Assembly: GCF_024868665.1 (NCBI RefSeq)
Contig: NC_079895.1
Location: 3,245,506 to 3,309,505 of the forward strand
From: Triplophysa rosa
Taxonomy: Eukaryota > Chordata > Actinopteri > Cypriniformes > Nemacheilidae
Reading direction: 5' to 3'
Length of the DNA: 64,000 nt
Shown: positions 37,080 to 48,025 of the stretch, in pieces
How the letters are laid out: the number at the start of each line of letters is the position of its first letter
How positions within the stretch are numbered: the stretch's first letter is position 1
The notes under the pieces: generated by a model
The model's database searches: none
Told to the model about the DNA's origin: nothing
Seen by the model: the letters and a program-made list of their open reading frames with translations, nothing else
Made by a program: the position numbers and the translations under genes

Positions 37080-37340
37080 ATCTTTTTGTCTTCTCCACCT
37101 CGAAGCCCACAGGCAACACTGCTCATCCTTTTTGTTGGCCGGAGACTTCAGCTGTTTAACACAAGTGTCACACAATCACCTCTTAAAGCTCTTAACTAAT
37201 AGTCTTTAGTGCTTTAACTCAATCACTCAGATGGCACACATTCTCCAGGGATGCTGACAATGAGCCATCGCTCCTGCTCAATGGAAATCATTACCCGGAT
37301 GATCTTTACGATCGAAGGGTCAAATGTCTGGATAGAAGCC
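37080..37340. other. Candidate conserved noncoding block
   Basis: Repeat-free, moderate GC, all frames closed. Stretches such as CAGATGGCACACATTCTCCA and CTCAATGGAAATCATTACCC have the dense, motif-rich look of a conserved intronic element. Confidence 0.3.
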
Positions 37341-37564
37341 TAATACCACCAACACAAGATGTATGCTAATGTTATGAACACAGACATCCAACTATAACCC
37401 TATATAGATATCCCTTAAGGCTTATAAATTCCCACTATCAACTTGATGGTTTAAATAACTATGGATTTTTTTACTGCTGACCATAAAAATCCATACCTGG
37501 CATAAGAGTGTGAGAGAATTGTTTTATCAGATTTATATCAGATTTTCAACTCAACTGTTCATTG
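37341..37564. other. No gene seen
   Basis: AT-rich. Confidence 0.5.
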
Positions 37565-37745
37565 CCGTAGAAAAATTTACCGCTGTTTTATTATAGTAAA
37601 ACTGTAGTAAGCGTGTGTTTTACCATAGTTGTACTACAAATATAATGGTTGAACTATTTTTACTATAGTGAGACCATGGTCAATTTGTGGTTACTTTGGT
37701 TTTACTACAACTACTATAATAAAACGTTGGTTAGTAAAACAACGA
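37565..37745. repeat. TTTTACTATAGT-type fold-back repeat
   Basis: TTTTATTATAGTAAAACTGTAG and TTTTTACTATAGTGAGACCATGG in the left part, with inverted CTACTATAATAAAACG on the right. Similar pieces at 43585-43735 and 61360-61430. Confidence 0.75.
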
Positions 37746-37802
37746 TAAGGGAAAGTAATCCAACTTCAAAGCAACAATTTATATCTGAAATAACAAACAG
37801 CT

Positions 37803-39068
37803 TTAAAGGTCCGGTGTGTAATTTTTTGGAGGATCTATTGACAGAAATGCAATATAATGCACATAATTATTTCTTCAGAGGTGTATGAAGACCTTACATA
37901 ATGAAGCGTTATGTTTTTATTACCTTAGAATGAACTATTTCTATCTACATACACCGCGAGTTCCCTTACATGGAATTCGCCTTGTTGTTTTTTACTGTGG
38001 CCCTAAACAGACAAAGTGTTCTACAGAGCGCGTTTTGTAAATACGTTATCTCATTCGGCAAAGAAGTGAACGTGACAGCATCTTTGTCCTGTGTCAGCCA
38101 CCGTAGTGCTTCACAGTGTTGGGGAAGCTACTTTGAAATTGTAGTTACTGTAGATAAGTTACAAGCTATTCATTAATAAAAGTAGTTAAGCTACAGCTTA
38201 GCTATCCATCTGAAAAAGTAGTTAGCTACACTACAAGTTACTATAAAAAAGTAGCTAGCTTCTTTGAAACTACTTTTTTATTTTTTACAATCTCACATTA
38301 AATATGTATTATAGAAAACTGTACAGTAAATTTCCGAGATACAGTACCATTTTTTTACTTTATAAATTCTGTAGTATACTTTAATATTTACTAAAGTGTA
38401 TGAATTTACTATAGCTAGATGATACAGAATACTGTAGTATATGTTAATAGAGTGTGATAATTACCATAATACTCTACAGCTAGTATAATACTATGTAGTA
38501 TAGTATACTATAGCTTAGTATTTTATGTTTTAAATAAATAGAGAAGTTTAAAACAATGTAATATACAATACCATTATCATTGTATTGTTTATTTATTATT
38601 TTCATTACATAAGATTCATATTTAATACTAAATAGGATGGGTGTTTCGAACTTTAAATATTTACCCACTCATGTAGGCTATGTCCTTTGCGATCTGAAGC
38701 GTAAAGCCGCAATACATAGTTACTGCAGTAGATGGCGATAATGAACCACTTCAGTTTGTGATACAGTAAGAAGAAGAAGACTTTACACAGCGCTGCTCTG
38801 AAGGCAGAATGGAATGTAGCTTTTGGACTCACTACACCGTTACTTTCTTAAAAAAATCATTTACTACTGGAAAAGCTACACTGTTTTAAAAGTAGTTGAG
38901 CTATCGCCAAGCTACTGAAAAATGTAGTTAAGTTAGTAGCGTCGCTACTTGTAGTTACCTACTCCCCAACACTGGTGCCTCGAAAGGGAGGGGTGGAGTG
39001 AGCAGTTGGTTGCAATTCGCAACTTCAACTCTAGATGCCGCTAAATTTCATACACTGGACCTTTAAAG
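37803..39068 (-). repeat. Repeat family B, copy 2, interrupted by a hAT-like element
   Basis: Family B in reverse orientation at 37803-38113 (AAAGGTCCGGTGTGTAATTT, TGACAGAAATGCAATATAAT) and 38975-39068 (GGTTGCAATTCGCAACTTCA, TACACTGGACCTTTAAA). The element at 38114-38974 is inserted between them. Confidence 0.93.
38114..38974. mobile_element. 861-bp nonautonomous hAT-like element
   Basis: Terminal inverted repeats CAGTGTTGGGGAAGCTAC / GTAGTTACCTACTCCCCAACACTG. Flanking eight bases GTGCTTCA and GTGCCTCG are each one change from GTGCTTCG, the uninterrupted family B sequence, as expected for an old 8-bp target duplication. No transposase frame inside. Confidence 0.88.
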
Positions 39069-39572
39069 GAATCATTAATTTTTTTACTGTAAATGCTTTA
39101 TTGAAAATACAAGTTTCAGGTTTTAAAACCCTCCAGAACATTGGCTCAGCGACTTCCACTGTAACCAAGAAAACACAAAGCATGGAATTTTCCCCTGGTA
39201 ATCAGCATTATCTTGAATTCAACCTGGAATGGTCCTTGGCTTTGACTTGTTCCAGACTGTATTGATTCTGGACGTCTGCGACACGGTTATACACGGTCTG
39301 AAAGTGATCAACATACACATCTAATTCTGCAAATCCCTTTTACAATGCTACAGTTTCTGAGTCGAGATTCCGAGACAGAAATATTCTGGTAAACGGGCTG
39401 AGAGATTAATACTGCCTTCATATTTCTAAGCCATAACATCCTACAGTGACCTCTGACCTCCCTGCTGAAAAAAATGAAGGATAGTTTCAATAGAGTGCCA
39501 CAGGGATTTTGTGTTTTTGTATGTGAAACCCAGAAGTGAGTCCACATTTTGGCACTTTTGGTTCCATCGGCC
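39069..39572. other. No gene seen
   Basis: Single-copy intron. Confidence 0.5.
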
Positions 39573-39846
39573 CAAACACTGCAAAAAATGACATTCTAAA
39601 AAAATATAAACTTGAACTTAGTTTGACCTTTTTCTCAAGTACCTAATTCAAGTTTATTTTTCTCACCCCATAGACAGATTTTTTTGCTTGTTTTTACCAT
39701 AAACTTATTTAATTCTTACTTTTTTTCATAAAACGAGACTAAATATCTTAAGTCACTTTTCTTGTCAAGTAATTGTATATTGATTTAAGAAGTTTTAGAT
39801 ATTTTCACTAAAAACAAGACAAAAACGCTTGTCATTTTATGCAGTG
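39573..39846. repeat. Repeat family E, copy 3
   Basis: CACTGCAAAAAATGACATTC start, AGACAGATTTTTTTGCTTG, AAAACGAGACTAAATATC and the CGCTTGTCATTTTATGCAGTG end. Confidence 0.88.
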
Positions 39847-39934
39847 AAGTCAGTGGGTTTTTGGTTAGATGTCTGAAAAAATGTCTGGGGTTAACAATAT
39901 CTCTAATTATATTCACATTTTATTCTACGATTTA

Positions 39935-40815
39935 AAACACACCAGTAATGACCCGCTCGTGATACTTTAAGCTTTTACACGTCTTAAAAATAATGGCTGC
40001 TAACAAGTTGCTAAATGCAACTACATACATTAGCGGTGACGTTAAATCACACAATTATGGACACAAATCTCAAACGTAGATGGAAATTAATTAACGTTAG
40101 GGATTAACAATATTATCGATATCGTTTTATCGCAATAGCAAAATTGTCTCAATATTATCGTGGTCACATGACTGAACGATAGGTCAGAACGATAGGTCTT
40201 CCGGGCCTATCGTAAAAAATAATGGATGTAAACTTTGGCAAGACCCATCTGGTCCAATTATTTTATTTTATAAAAAGGGATTTTTAGGTCATTTGACCCA
40301 TCTCATACTATAACTCATACCTCTAAGCAACAGTTATGATTAGAGGATAAAGAAAAGAGGATGCTTATGGCACGTATCCAAGTCATCATTTTAAATACTG
40401 CAATAAATACTGTACCGTGGACGTTATACCGAGGTATTACCGTACAGTGAGATTTTGATATTGTTACATCCCTAAAACAGAGTAGTTACTTCTCAGGGAA
40501 CATGTTTTTAATAAAGTATAAAAAAATGGTCAAACACTCGGTGGTGGTGACGCTGATGTCGAGTGACCGTGGTGTAGCCTGTTTCTAGCCCCGTGTTAGC
40601 TTTTTGCTTCTGGAGATTTTAATTTAGGCTGTAAAACTCATAAATGTTGTATTTTAATTGGTAAACATTATCTTGAAGCGTGTAAGTATCACAAACCTTC
40701 AAGATTATTTTTTGAGATCTTCCAAAAGCCTATGGGAAAAATCTATAGGCTTTCGGACGAGGGAACCAGTGTGGCACTAACTACCGGGTTGGCCTACAAA
40801 AATACATCATCCCTT
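39935..40815. repeat. Family K element, copy 2, decayed and interrupted
   Basis: Shares GGCTGCTAACAAGTTGCTAA, CCAAAAGCCTATGGGAAAAA and GGCCTACAAAAATACATCAT with 26309-27008 (mostly inverted relative to it). A separate repeat occupies about 40095-40478. Confidence 0.75.
40095..40478. repeat. Inserted repeat with TAGGGATTAACAAT ends
   Basis: TAGGGATTAACAATATTATCG at the left and AATATTGTTACATCCCTA-like sequence at the right (GATATTGTTACATCCCTA) are imperfect inverted repeats, hAT-like in appearance. GGTAATACCTCGGTATAA occurs inverted near the right end. Confidence 0.6.
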
Positions 40816-41367
40816 TGTCACTTCTACTATACATTCAAGCTTTTAGTTATTGTATAAAATAAAACCTCAAAATGTATTTTTATATATGTGATAATAATCA
40901 TGTAATAATGAAATGAACTGTCCTGCATTACATGGTTTTTAATTTTTATATAACTACTTCATAAATAACAGCAGAGTTAACGCTGCATGAGTCCGCGACA
41001 TGAGCTGTTTCTGTTCAGCAAGAAGAAAACTTACAGAGACGGAGATCTACACCAGCCACAGTGCCATAATGGAAACGTTGTGTCCAAACGTCTCTCACCA
41101 TGTTGTGTGCCTGACACAGACAGTGATGTCATATGAAGCGGATATCCCAGACGCTCAGGCCCCCAGCTGCCATAAGAGGTTCAATATAACATCACACACT
41201 TTCCTCTCTGTCATCTAATAATCAAGTTAAGAAACTTTCAGACGGGACACCGGGAGCAGCTGCCAAGCCTGCGATCTGCTCCAACACACTTTTCCATTAG
41301 TTTCGTCGCATGCTGGATCAGTCTCTGGTGGGAGACCACCACAATTACCACCCCGCCCTAAACTGAC
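40816..41367. other. No gene seen
   Basis: Intron immediately downstream of the C1 exon (gene sense). No second exon recognised. Confidence 0.5.
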
Positions 41368-41482
41368 CTCTGCAGATGAGCCCCTCATTGTTTACAGTCT
41401 GTTTGCACACGCCGCAGTGTTTCCCCTTCTTGAAGGTCTTCAGACGGAAGGTGTGAGAATGGACGGCTTCAAATTCTTCAGG
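41368..41482 (-). CDS. Tensin-type gene, exon with first part of C1 domain
   Basis: Minus-strand exon of 115 bp, with acceptor TTTTCCATTACAG and donor GTCAGT. It encodes 38 codons plus one base, starting PEEFEAVHSHTFRLKTFKK and ending with CKQTVNNEGLICR. His10 is followed by 12 residues, Cys23, two residues and Cys26, then ten residues and Cys37. The ten-residue gap is what I recall for tensin C1 domains; typical PKC C1 domains have 13-14. The KTFKKxKxCGxCKQ stretch also fits tensin. The exon ends in phase 1, and the next exon supplies TT to make Val, giving CR-V-CRIACH. C1 domains of this atypical type bind zinc through these His and Cys residues; lipid binding is uncertain. This is the strongest coding evidence in the window together with the next exon. 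Confidence 0.87.
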
Positions 41483-41569
41483 CTGTAATGGAAAAGAAAC
41501 ATGTCAGGATCTCCTGAAACTACATTTTCAAATATGCATTGGATAGATTTATACGTAAGGGGTAATCCA

Positions 41570-41687
41570 CAGCTAGCCGTGCATTAAAAGGTTTTAATGC
41601 ACGACGTGGAGGCCAAGAATCACCCGACTTGAAGCGTGCGTTAAAATCCTTTAACGCACGGCTAGCTGTGAATTATCCCGCTTATAC
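41570..41687. repeat. Near-perfect 118-bp palindrome
   Basis: Arms of about 40 bp: TAATCCACAGCTAGCCGTGC...TTTTAATGCACG pairs with CGTGCGTTAAAATCC...GCACGGCTAGCTGTGAATTA. Confidence 0.93.
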
Positions 41688-41794
41688 CTTGGTCATTTGC
41701 CAAATTAAATCTTTTATTGATGTTTACAGTGAAACTGTAGATCAAACAGGTGAAAATTACAGTGATTTTCTCAGTTAAATTTCAAATGTAATCA

Positions 41795-41880
41795 AACTTA
41801 CTGGAGCTACCTGTGCGTTAAAGGGTTTTAATGCACACCTTCCAGCCAATCAGAATCGAGTATTCAAAAAGACCATGGTA
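41795..41880. repeat. Related GTGCGTTAAAGGGTTTTAAT repeat fragment
   Basis: CTGTGCGTTAAAGGGTTTTA followed by CCTTCCAGCCAATCAGAATCGAGTATTC, a common fish repeat, related in its first part to the palindrome at 41570-41687. Confidence 0.7.
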
Positions 41881-41887
41881 TGAATTT

Positions 41888-42110
41888 CATTATACAGTCA
41901 TGAGGGAAATAATTATTTGATCCCCTGCTGATTTTGTAAGTTTGCCTGCTTATAAAGAAATGAAGGGTCTATAATTTTTATGGTAGGTTTATTTGAACTG
42001 ATAGAGACAATATTTTTAAAAAATCTGGGGAAAATTTTTTATATAAAGGTTATAAATTGATTTGCATTTCAGTCAGTGAAATAAGGATTACATGCACAGT
42101 TTTACAAATC
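41888..42110 (+). mobile_element. Tc1/mariner-like element, 5' end fragment
   Basis: ATACAGTCATGAGGGAAATA, TTATTTGATCCCCTGCTGAT, TTTATGGTAGGTTTATTTGA and AAGGTTATAAATTGATTTGC match the fish Tc1-like 5' region. The transposase and 3' end are absent. Confidence 0.8.
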
Positions 42111-43209
42111 TGAATTAAGCAATAAACCATGACTGATCATAAGTGACACCAGGTGAAATTGCTAATGGTTGTTGCTATGCTTTTTTTGGTGTGGTTTTAA
42201 GTGCATTGCAGTGGTTTGTAGAGTGTTCTGGGTGGTCTGTACTAGCCGAAAAAGCCCACCTCCAAGTGCAGGACATGTTTACACAATGTTTAATTCGCAC
42301 CCCATGTGTTTACAATAGTAAAAAAAGTGATTTTCCTTAAAGCGGCCGTGCAACGGTGTTTCATGCATTCTGACTTCTTTACAATGTTAAATGTCTTGTC
42401 ATGCTTAACACGGTCAACTTGTCAAAAATGAGTTGGGCGTATTACGTAGTATTTCTGTGCTCGACACCCCCCCCCCATGGTTAAATGAATGTTATATAAA
42501 CGGTGGATATAACGCTGGATTTGGAGATGGTTTGAAACTGATATATGGAGCCTTCCCAGCGCTAAAAGATGGCGGACATGAACCGCATGCGGCGAGTGAA
42601 ACTGATGTCTGTGTTTTGTTGGCAATGGGTGCGCACGTGCTTTAGTTCAGCCTACCCCTAACCAACCCCACCGCACGCGCCGTATGCTTTCGGAAATAAT
42701 CGTACAGCTGTATCTCTCTTTTATAAATGTGATCAAACTAAATACTCTTCGAAGATACTAAGTATGCAATACTACTTTATAGGTACTCAAGATTAATATG
42801 AGATTGGCAGAAACCACGTGTGTTACGGCTGCTTTAAACACCAAAAAAAGTACAGGAGTGCAGGCAGTACCATGTCTTCTAACCAACCAACAGATCTGGT
42901 AGAAAGAGCAGAGGTCTGACCTGAACTGGTGCGATATAAGAGAACCTGTTTTTTTTTTCATGGCAGGAACATGTGTTCGGTATCACTGGAGCATGACATC
43001 ACTAAAAGTCCCAGTCAACAAATTAAGAGTTTATGACTCAGTGCTGGATTACAATACATTAATAATAATAATAATAATACATTGACCTGGATTGACCAAA
43101 AACACTGTTCAAGACACTGAAATTGATGGTAATGGTATTTTAAATTTTAATATTTTTGCTGGATATGTAATAAAAATTGCATACATACACAATTACGTAT
43201 TTATACGTT
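42111..43209. other. No gene seen
   Basis: 42430-42700 is GC-richer with a C8 run. No exon recognised. Confidence 0.5.
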
Positions 43210-43527
43210 AAAGTGATGGTTCACCCAAAAATAAAGATTCTGTCACCATTTACTCACCCTCTTGTCGTTTTAAACCTGTTTGACTTTCTTTCTTATGCGG
43301 AACACAAAGAAGATATTTTGAAAAATGTTGTTAATCGGCACCCATTGACTTGCATTGGTTTTGTGTCCATACAAAAGAAGTGAATGGGTGACGGCGCTGT
43401 TCAGTTACCAACTTTCTTCAAAATGTATTTTGTGTTCTGCGGAAGAAAGAGAGTCGTACAGGTTTGAAATGACAAGGTGAGTAAATGATGACAGAATTGT
43501 CATTTTGGGCAAACTATCTCTTTAATA
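43210..43527. repeat. Fold-back repeat family A, copy 7 (complete)
   Basis: AAAGTGATGGTTCACCCAAA, CATTTACTCACCCTCTTGTC, and inverted GGTGAGTAAATGATGACAGA...GGGCAAACTATCTCTTT. Confidence 0.95.
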
Positions 43528-43584
43528 GCTGCCTTTCAAACACAATGCAAATGCAAAGTACTTCATCTCATTTACCTTGCGAAA

Positions 43585-43735
43585 ATTAAAAATGGTTGTA
43601 CTACAAAAACGAAACATGGTTACCACAAATTAACCATCATTTAATCTGCAGTAAAACCGGGCTTACAGTATACAGAGTGCAATAAATCTGCCAAAAACAT
43701 GGTTAATTTTGCTATAATAAAAAAATATGCTATTG
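43585..43735. repeat. TGGTTxTACTACAAA-type repeat
   Basis: GGTTGTACTACAAAAACG, CATGGTTACCACAAATTAACC, AACATGGTTAATTTTGC; related to 37565-37745. Confidence 0.6.
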
Positions 43736-43922
43736 TACACTAAAAAAATCCGTAAAAATAGGGCACAATATACTTTATTATTATCCGTATTCATTTTTAC
43801 AGTTGTTTTAACTGTATTTTACATTTTGCACTGCATTAAATTACATTTTACCATTAACGGAAATATCCGTAAAATAAAGGAAAATGTTTCTTCCAGTACT
43901 TTATCCGTTTTTTTACAGTGTA
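43736..43922. repeat. ATCCGTAAAAAT fold-back repeat
   Basis: ACACTAAAAAAATCCGTAAA at the left and ATCCGTTTTTTTACAGTGTAG at the right are inverted. Further CCGT(A)AAATA motifs internally. Confidence 0.85.
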
Positions 43923-45047
43923 GGGATTGATTATTTTCGCTTTTATGTAAAACCTGGAAAAATACAAAATCAAGATTTATAACAAATAATTATCTTATTA
44001 CATAACATCTGCGTTAAAATCAAAAGAATCAAAAAGACCCAGCTTAAGTGCCTTATCGCCTCTAGTCAATCGCTGAGCACATGTATGTTTCTGTTCTCTG
44101 AATATGTACATGCATGGAAGAAGCTTAAAAGGACAAACAAACTGTTGAAATCGCCAAGAACCTGTTTTTTTCTCTAAAGTGAAAGAGAGAACCATATTTG
44201 GAAGCGGTGCAGCTGTATTTAGGTACGTCCTTCACCCTCAGCACGACATGAGAGGGGAGAGAGAGGCCATCCAAAAACAAGATAGCCATGGATGGAGTTT
44301 TGGGCCGCTGCAGGTGTGTTATGTAAGCTGGAACTCTATATTCGGACCCGACACAATGGGATTGGCTGTGTTCCTGTGAAAAGCCCCTCTGTTCGAGGCC
44401 TCCGTGTTTAATGATACCTGATTCTATTTCCTGTCTGGATGGGATGTTTTTGTGTTGATCAGGATATGTGAAAGAGAGGGAGGTTAAAAGCTGAACATTG
44501 GTTGATAACGTGGCATGATAATGAGATGATGACAAGCGTCTGTGGGGATGAAACGATGACATCACTTCCTCTGGGTGTTCGGCCAGCCGTATTAAATTGC
44601 GCAAAATTCAAAAATGAATGTGCAATGCCCAATTTTTCATTATGCAGAAAAGGACAAATCCTACAGTGAATCCACATAATGATAAAGTATGTGGAAAAAC
44701 AGACACGTTTTGGTAAAAAAAAAGTCAATTTACCCTGCAGCTAAAAATAAAATCATGCAATAATGCATTTTTGTTGTAATATTGTAACACTTAAAAGCTT
44801 GGATTTGAAGCTTTGCATTTAGAGACTGCAGGAAATCTCAATCTAATTGTCAAGGGCTACTGTGTCTGTCTGATCACAAAATATTTTGACATACTGCATT
44901 CGCTCGATGTCAGTGTGTGAAAAGCCCCTAGGGGGCACCAGAGCGTATCAGGGGAGATGCACAAAATGATCATTATTTCAAATAGAAGTTTTTTTTTTTT
45001 TTTAAGTATTTGATAGAACTGCAACATTAAACAATGCTTAATTTGTA
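43923..45047. other. No supported gene; 159-codon minus frame at 44125-44604
   Basis: Open frame without repeat content or recognisable motif, within the long first intron. The region is otherwise single-copy. Confidence 0.4.
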
Positions 45048-45151
45048 TTCCTTTAACTCAGTTGGTAAAGCAAAACATAAAACACATATACAGTTTATGT
45101 TGTATGCACTGCATGTCGCTTTAAAAACATCTGCCAATGCATAAATGTAAA
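45048..45151 (+). repeat. tRNA-derived SINE, degenerate
   Basis: TTTAACTCAGTTGGTAAAGC head and TGCACTGCATGTCGCTTTAA...ACATCTGCCAATGCATAAAT tail. Confidence 0.8.
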
Positions 45152-45610
45152 TATTGAATGCAACCCTTTATGTAGGTAACATGGATGATTCAAAAAAGCA
45201 CCTTCAAACTAAAATGTTCGTCATGAATCTCATGCCTTACACAAACATGAAAAAATACAATAACAACAACTGTCCTATAGCAAAATAATATTGTGCATAG
45301 GAACAAAAAAAACATATATATATTTTTTTTAAAATATTTTTTAATAAAATGTATTTCTATGAACAGTTAATTTGCAAGAACAGATAAAAACTCATGTTTT
45401 TTATGTTATCATGTAATTATTGTGTTTTATTGTGCAAGTAAGCTAGATTTTCTTTAAACAGGTTAAGTGCAAAAACATGATTTAAAAATAAAATAAAAAT
45501 ATTTGTATCTCTTTATATATTAAATCATATAAAAATACGTAGTAATAATATAATATATAATAATATAATATAAAATATATAGAATATATTACATAAAAAG
45601 TAAAATTGTT
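45152..45610. other. AT-rich stretch
   Basis: Very AT-rich, with TATATAATAATATAATATAA runs near 45540-45600. Nothing else. Confidence 0.8.
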
Positions 45611-45639
45611 TTGTCATTGGTATATCCACGATAATTACA

Positions 45640-45930
45640 GCCCCTCTGTCTTGGATGATGCACAACACAATGCTGGCAGAGATCCGCTCAAGGGTTTATC
45701 CGATCTTCTCTCAACACACAGCCGTAAATGCTGTGGACAGACAAAACAACGATGGTTTATCTCCAGACCTCATAGGAATGAACCTTCATGGGACAGTGTT
45801 ACATTGATGACTATGTGCCAACAATGCCACAGTCTCATTTCCATTCCACCGCCAGGATCCGCCACGGCACCAACTTAATGTGATTAGTCTAATCTAATTA
45901 ACCAGAAACAATCAATGCACCTCAGTCTGA
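45640..45930. other. Candidate conserved noncoding block
   Basis: Repeat-free and balanced in composition after an AT desert. Contains CCAACTTAATGTGATTAGTC and TAATCTAATTAACCAG (homeodomain-like TAAT cores). Confidence 0.3.
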
Positions 45931-46700
45931 GCTCTCGGAGCCTTTCAGTTACTCTGGAAATGTGCAGATAGGATGAAACCATCGCATTCAGCCAATGTGC
46001 AGATCTGAGCCCATCACCTGCTTGGGACTTGACGTTGTTTATGGTACAACAGGGACAGTAACAAACGCCATCAATAGATCCTGTTTTCCGTTTCATACAT
46101 TTAGACCCAAGAGGATGTGACAATACAACACTCTATTCAATTCTTTTAACAAGAACGAAAGGGACTGTGATGTAAACAGCCCTCATGTCAGTCCAAACCT
46201 GTACGGTATGCGGTTCATTTTTGAAGAATCTCGTCTGCAGATCACAAACATCATTCCACATATTCAAACCAGCCTTCTGCATTCAGTTACAACACATGAG
46301 AACCAGTCCCATTCGTCAACATTTGCTTTCGCTATTCACTTGACATGAAAACAAAATGTCAGTGCATGACTTTCTGTAAAGCTTCTTTTTAACATGAATT
46401 GTGAAAAAAAGGTTTATAGAAACTCTCACGTTGCATACTCAGGATGCTTCTTCCAGTACTTCTTTCAGCATTCTGCACAAAAGAATGAATAGGACTGGAC
46501 AGAAAAAAGAGGGGGAGAGAGAGAGCTAAAGTGCAGACAGGAAAACGTCTCAATCTGAGCTCAGTTTAGCAGACAGCGAGACGTGTCTGCGTTCCTGACA
46601 GTAAGACAGATCCCATGTGTTCTCTCATTCACAGTCTACAGGAGGCTGATGTCAATGAGAGAAACTCAAGCACACTGACAGGAAAAATGCCGGTCTGGGC
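45931..46700. other. No gene seen
   Basis: Single-copy intron. Confidence 0.5.
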
Positions 46701-46705
46701 ACACA

Positions 46706-47460
46706 TCCCATAAATGTATTTGGACACTTTCGTTATCATTGGATGGATACTTCATTGTACAGTTTTAGATGAAAATATAGAAAATGGCATTAAAATAATA
46801 ATGCTACAGAAATCTTTAAAAATAAAAAAATCAATTCACTATTGTGAGACGGTTTTGACTTTTAAAGTAAAAAAAAACCAATAATCTAGTACGCTCCAAA
46901 ACATTGTCAAAACTCACATTTAGAAGATACAGTATGAACATTAAACAGTCAAAATCAAAACCTTCACTTCAACTTGTATGGATCGACAATTCTTTAAACA
47001 TTTTGATACCATTCTACACTTCAGCTTCTCATTCAATTTCAGATTGTTGGGTCAAGTAAGCGTTGTTGACTATTTTAAAAGGGGGAGGAGCCACTCATAC
47101 TGTGTGTCTCACTCTCAGTTCGTGTTTCAGTGGAAATTGTAAACACATCGAACAAAGCTGTGTATTTCAAGACACTTTGTCTTTAACAAACCGGTTTCAA
47201 GGTCATTTGTTGATATATGAAGTCATTGGCTCTAAATTATTTTGGCAGAGTTAGCACAGTCTTATCACACCAAATGTGGCCATGTTGGACACATTTTCCT
47301 AACCAGAAAGTGTATAAATACTTTGTCGTGATTCTGTACTGTATTTTTATCTTTAAAAGTAAAAGTGTGTGCTACAATGTATTTTGTTCAAAAGAATGTC
47401 ACTTTTAAGAATGACCACAGATTTTTAACTGTCCAAATACTTCTCAAGGACACTGTACAT
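46706..47460. mobile_element. Tc1/mariner-like nonautonomous element, decayed
   Basis: ATGTATTTGGACACTTTCGT at the left and ACTGTCCAAATACTTCTCAAGGACACTGTA at the right are inverted and resemble fish Tc1-like termini. The 740-bp interior has no transposase. Confidence 0.65.
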
Positions 47461-47894
47461 AAACACATCTCCCAAACAATACAGCTAAGATATTGGTTAT
47501 TGTTGCAGAACAGTGCTGGGGATGCAAAATCACAGAAAGAGATTTTGAAACAGATGCAAACACTGCCCGCCATTCAAATGGCCCGTCTCACACACTCAGA
47601 CTGGCACAAAGGTTGAGCTCCCAAAACAGGGCACACATCATCTCCCATGGCCTTCGCAACTGTATACACGGCCCCCATGCTGGGATGCTAAGCCCCTGGG
47701 AAAGGCACTCGGCCCCATTCAGACTACCAATCCATACACCCAAACAATACAGAATATAGAAAAGAGGTGGGGTGGGCCACCTCATAGTGCGGGGCATGGA
47801 CCGAGACCTCCAGTGTGGATGAGGAAAAGCATGGATTGCCCCCTAATGTGATCGATTGGAAAGTTCAGAGGCTATGTTAAAGGGTTACGTTTAC
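47461..47894. other. No gene seen
   Basis: GC-richer, repeat-free; possible regulatory DNA, no exon. Confidence 0.4.
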
Positions 47895-48025
47895 TTAGTT
47901 ATGTGTGGTTCGAGCTCTCTTGGCAAAGCATTGGGTTTGGAGCCTAGAAACCACAGCCACATCAAATTTGACTTGAATGAATTGTAAGAAACTTTGAATA
48001 TTAAAAGCGTCAGACGTATGCATAC
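47895..48025 (+). repeat. tRNA-derived SINE, strongly decayed
   Basis: CTCTTGGCAAAGCATTGGGT head, ATGAATTGTAAGAAACTTTG and TTAAAAGCGTCAGACGTATG tail. Confidence 0.6.

Noticed and set aside
41888..42110. Active Tc1 transposon
   Set aside because: Only the first about 220 bp of a Tc1-like element is present; no transposase and no right end.
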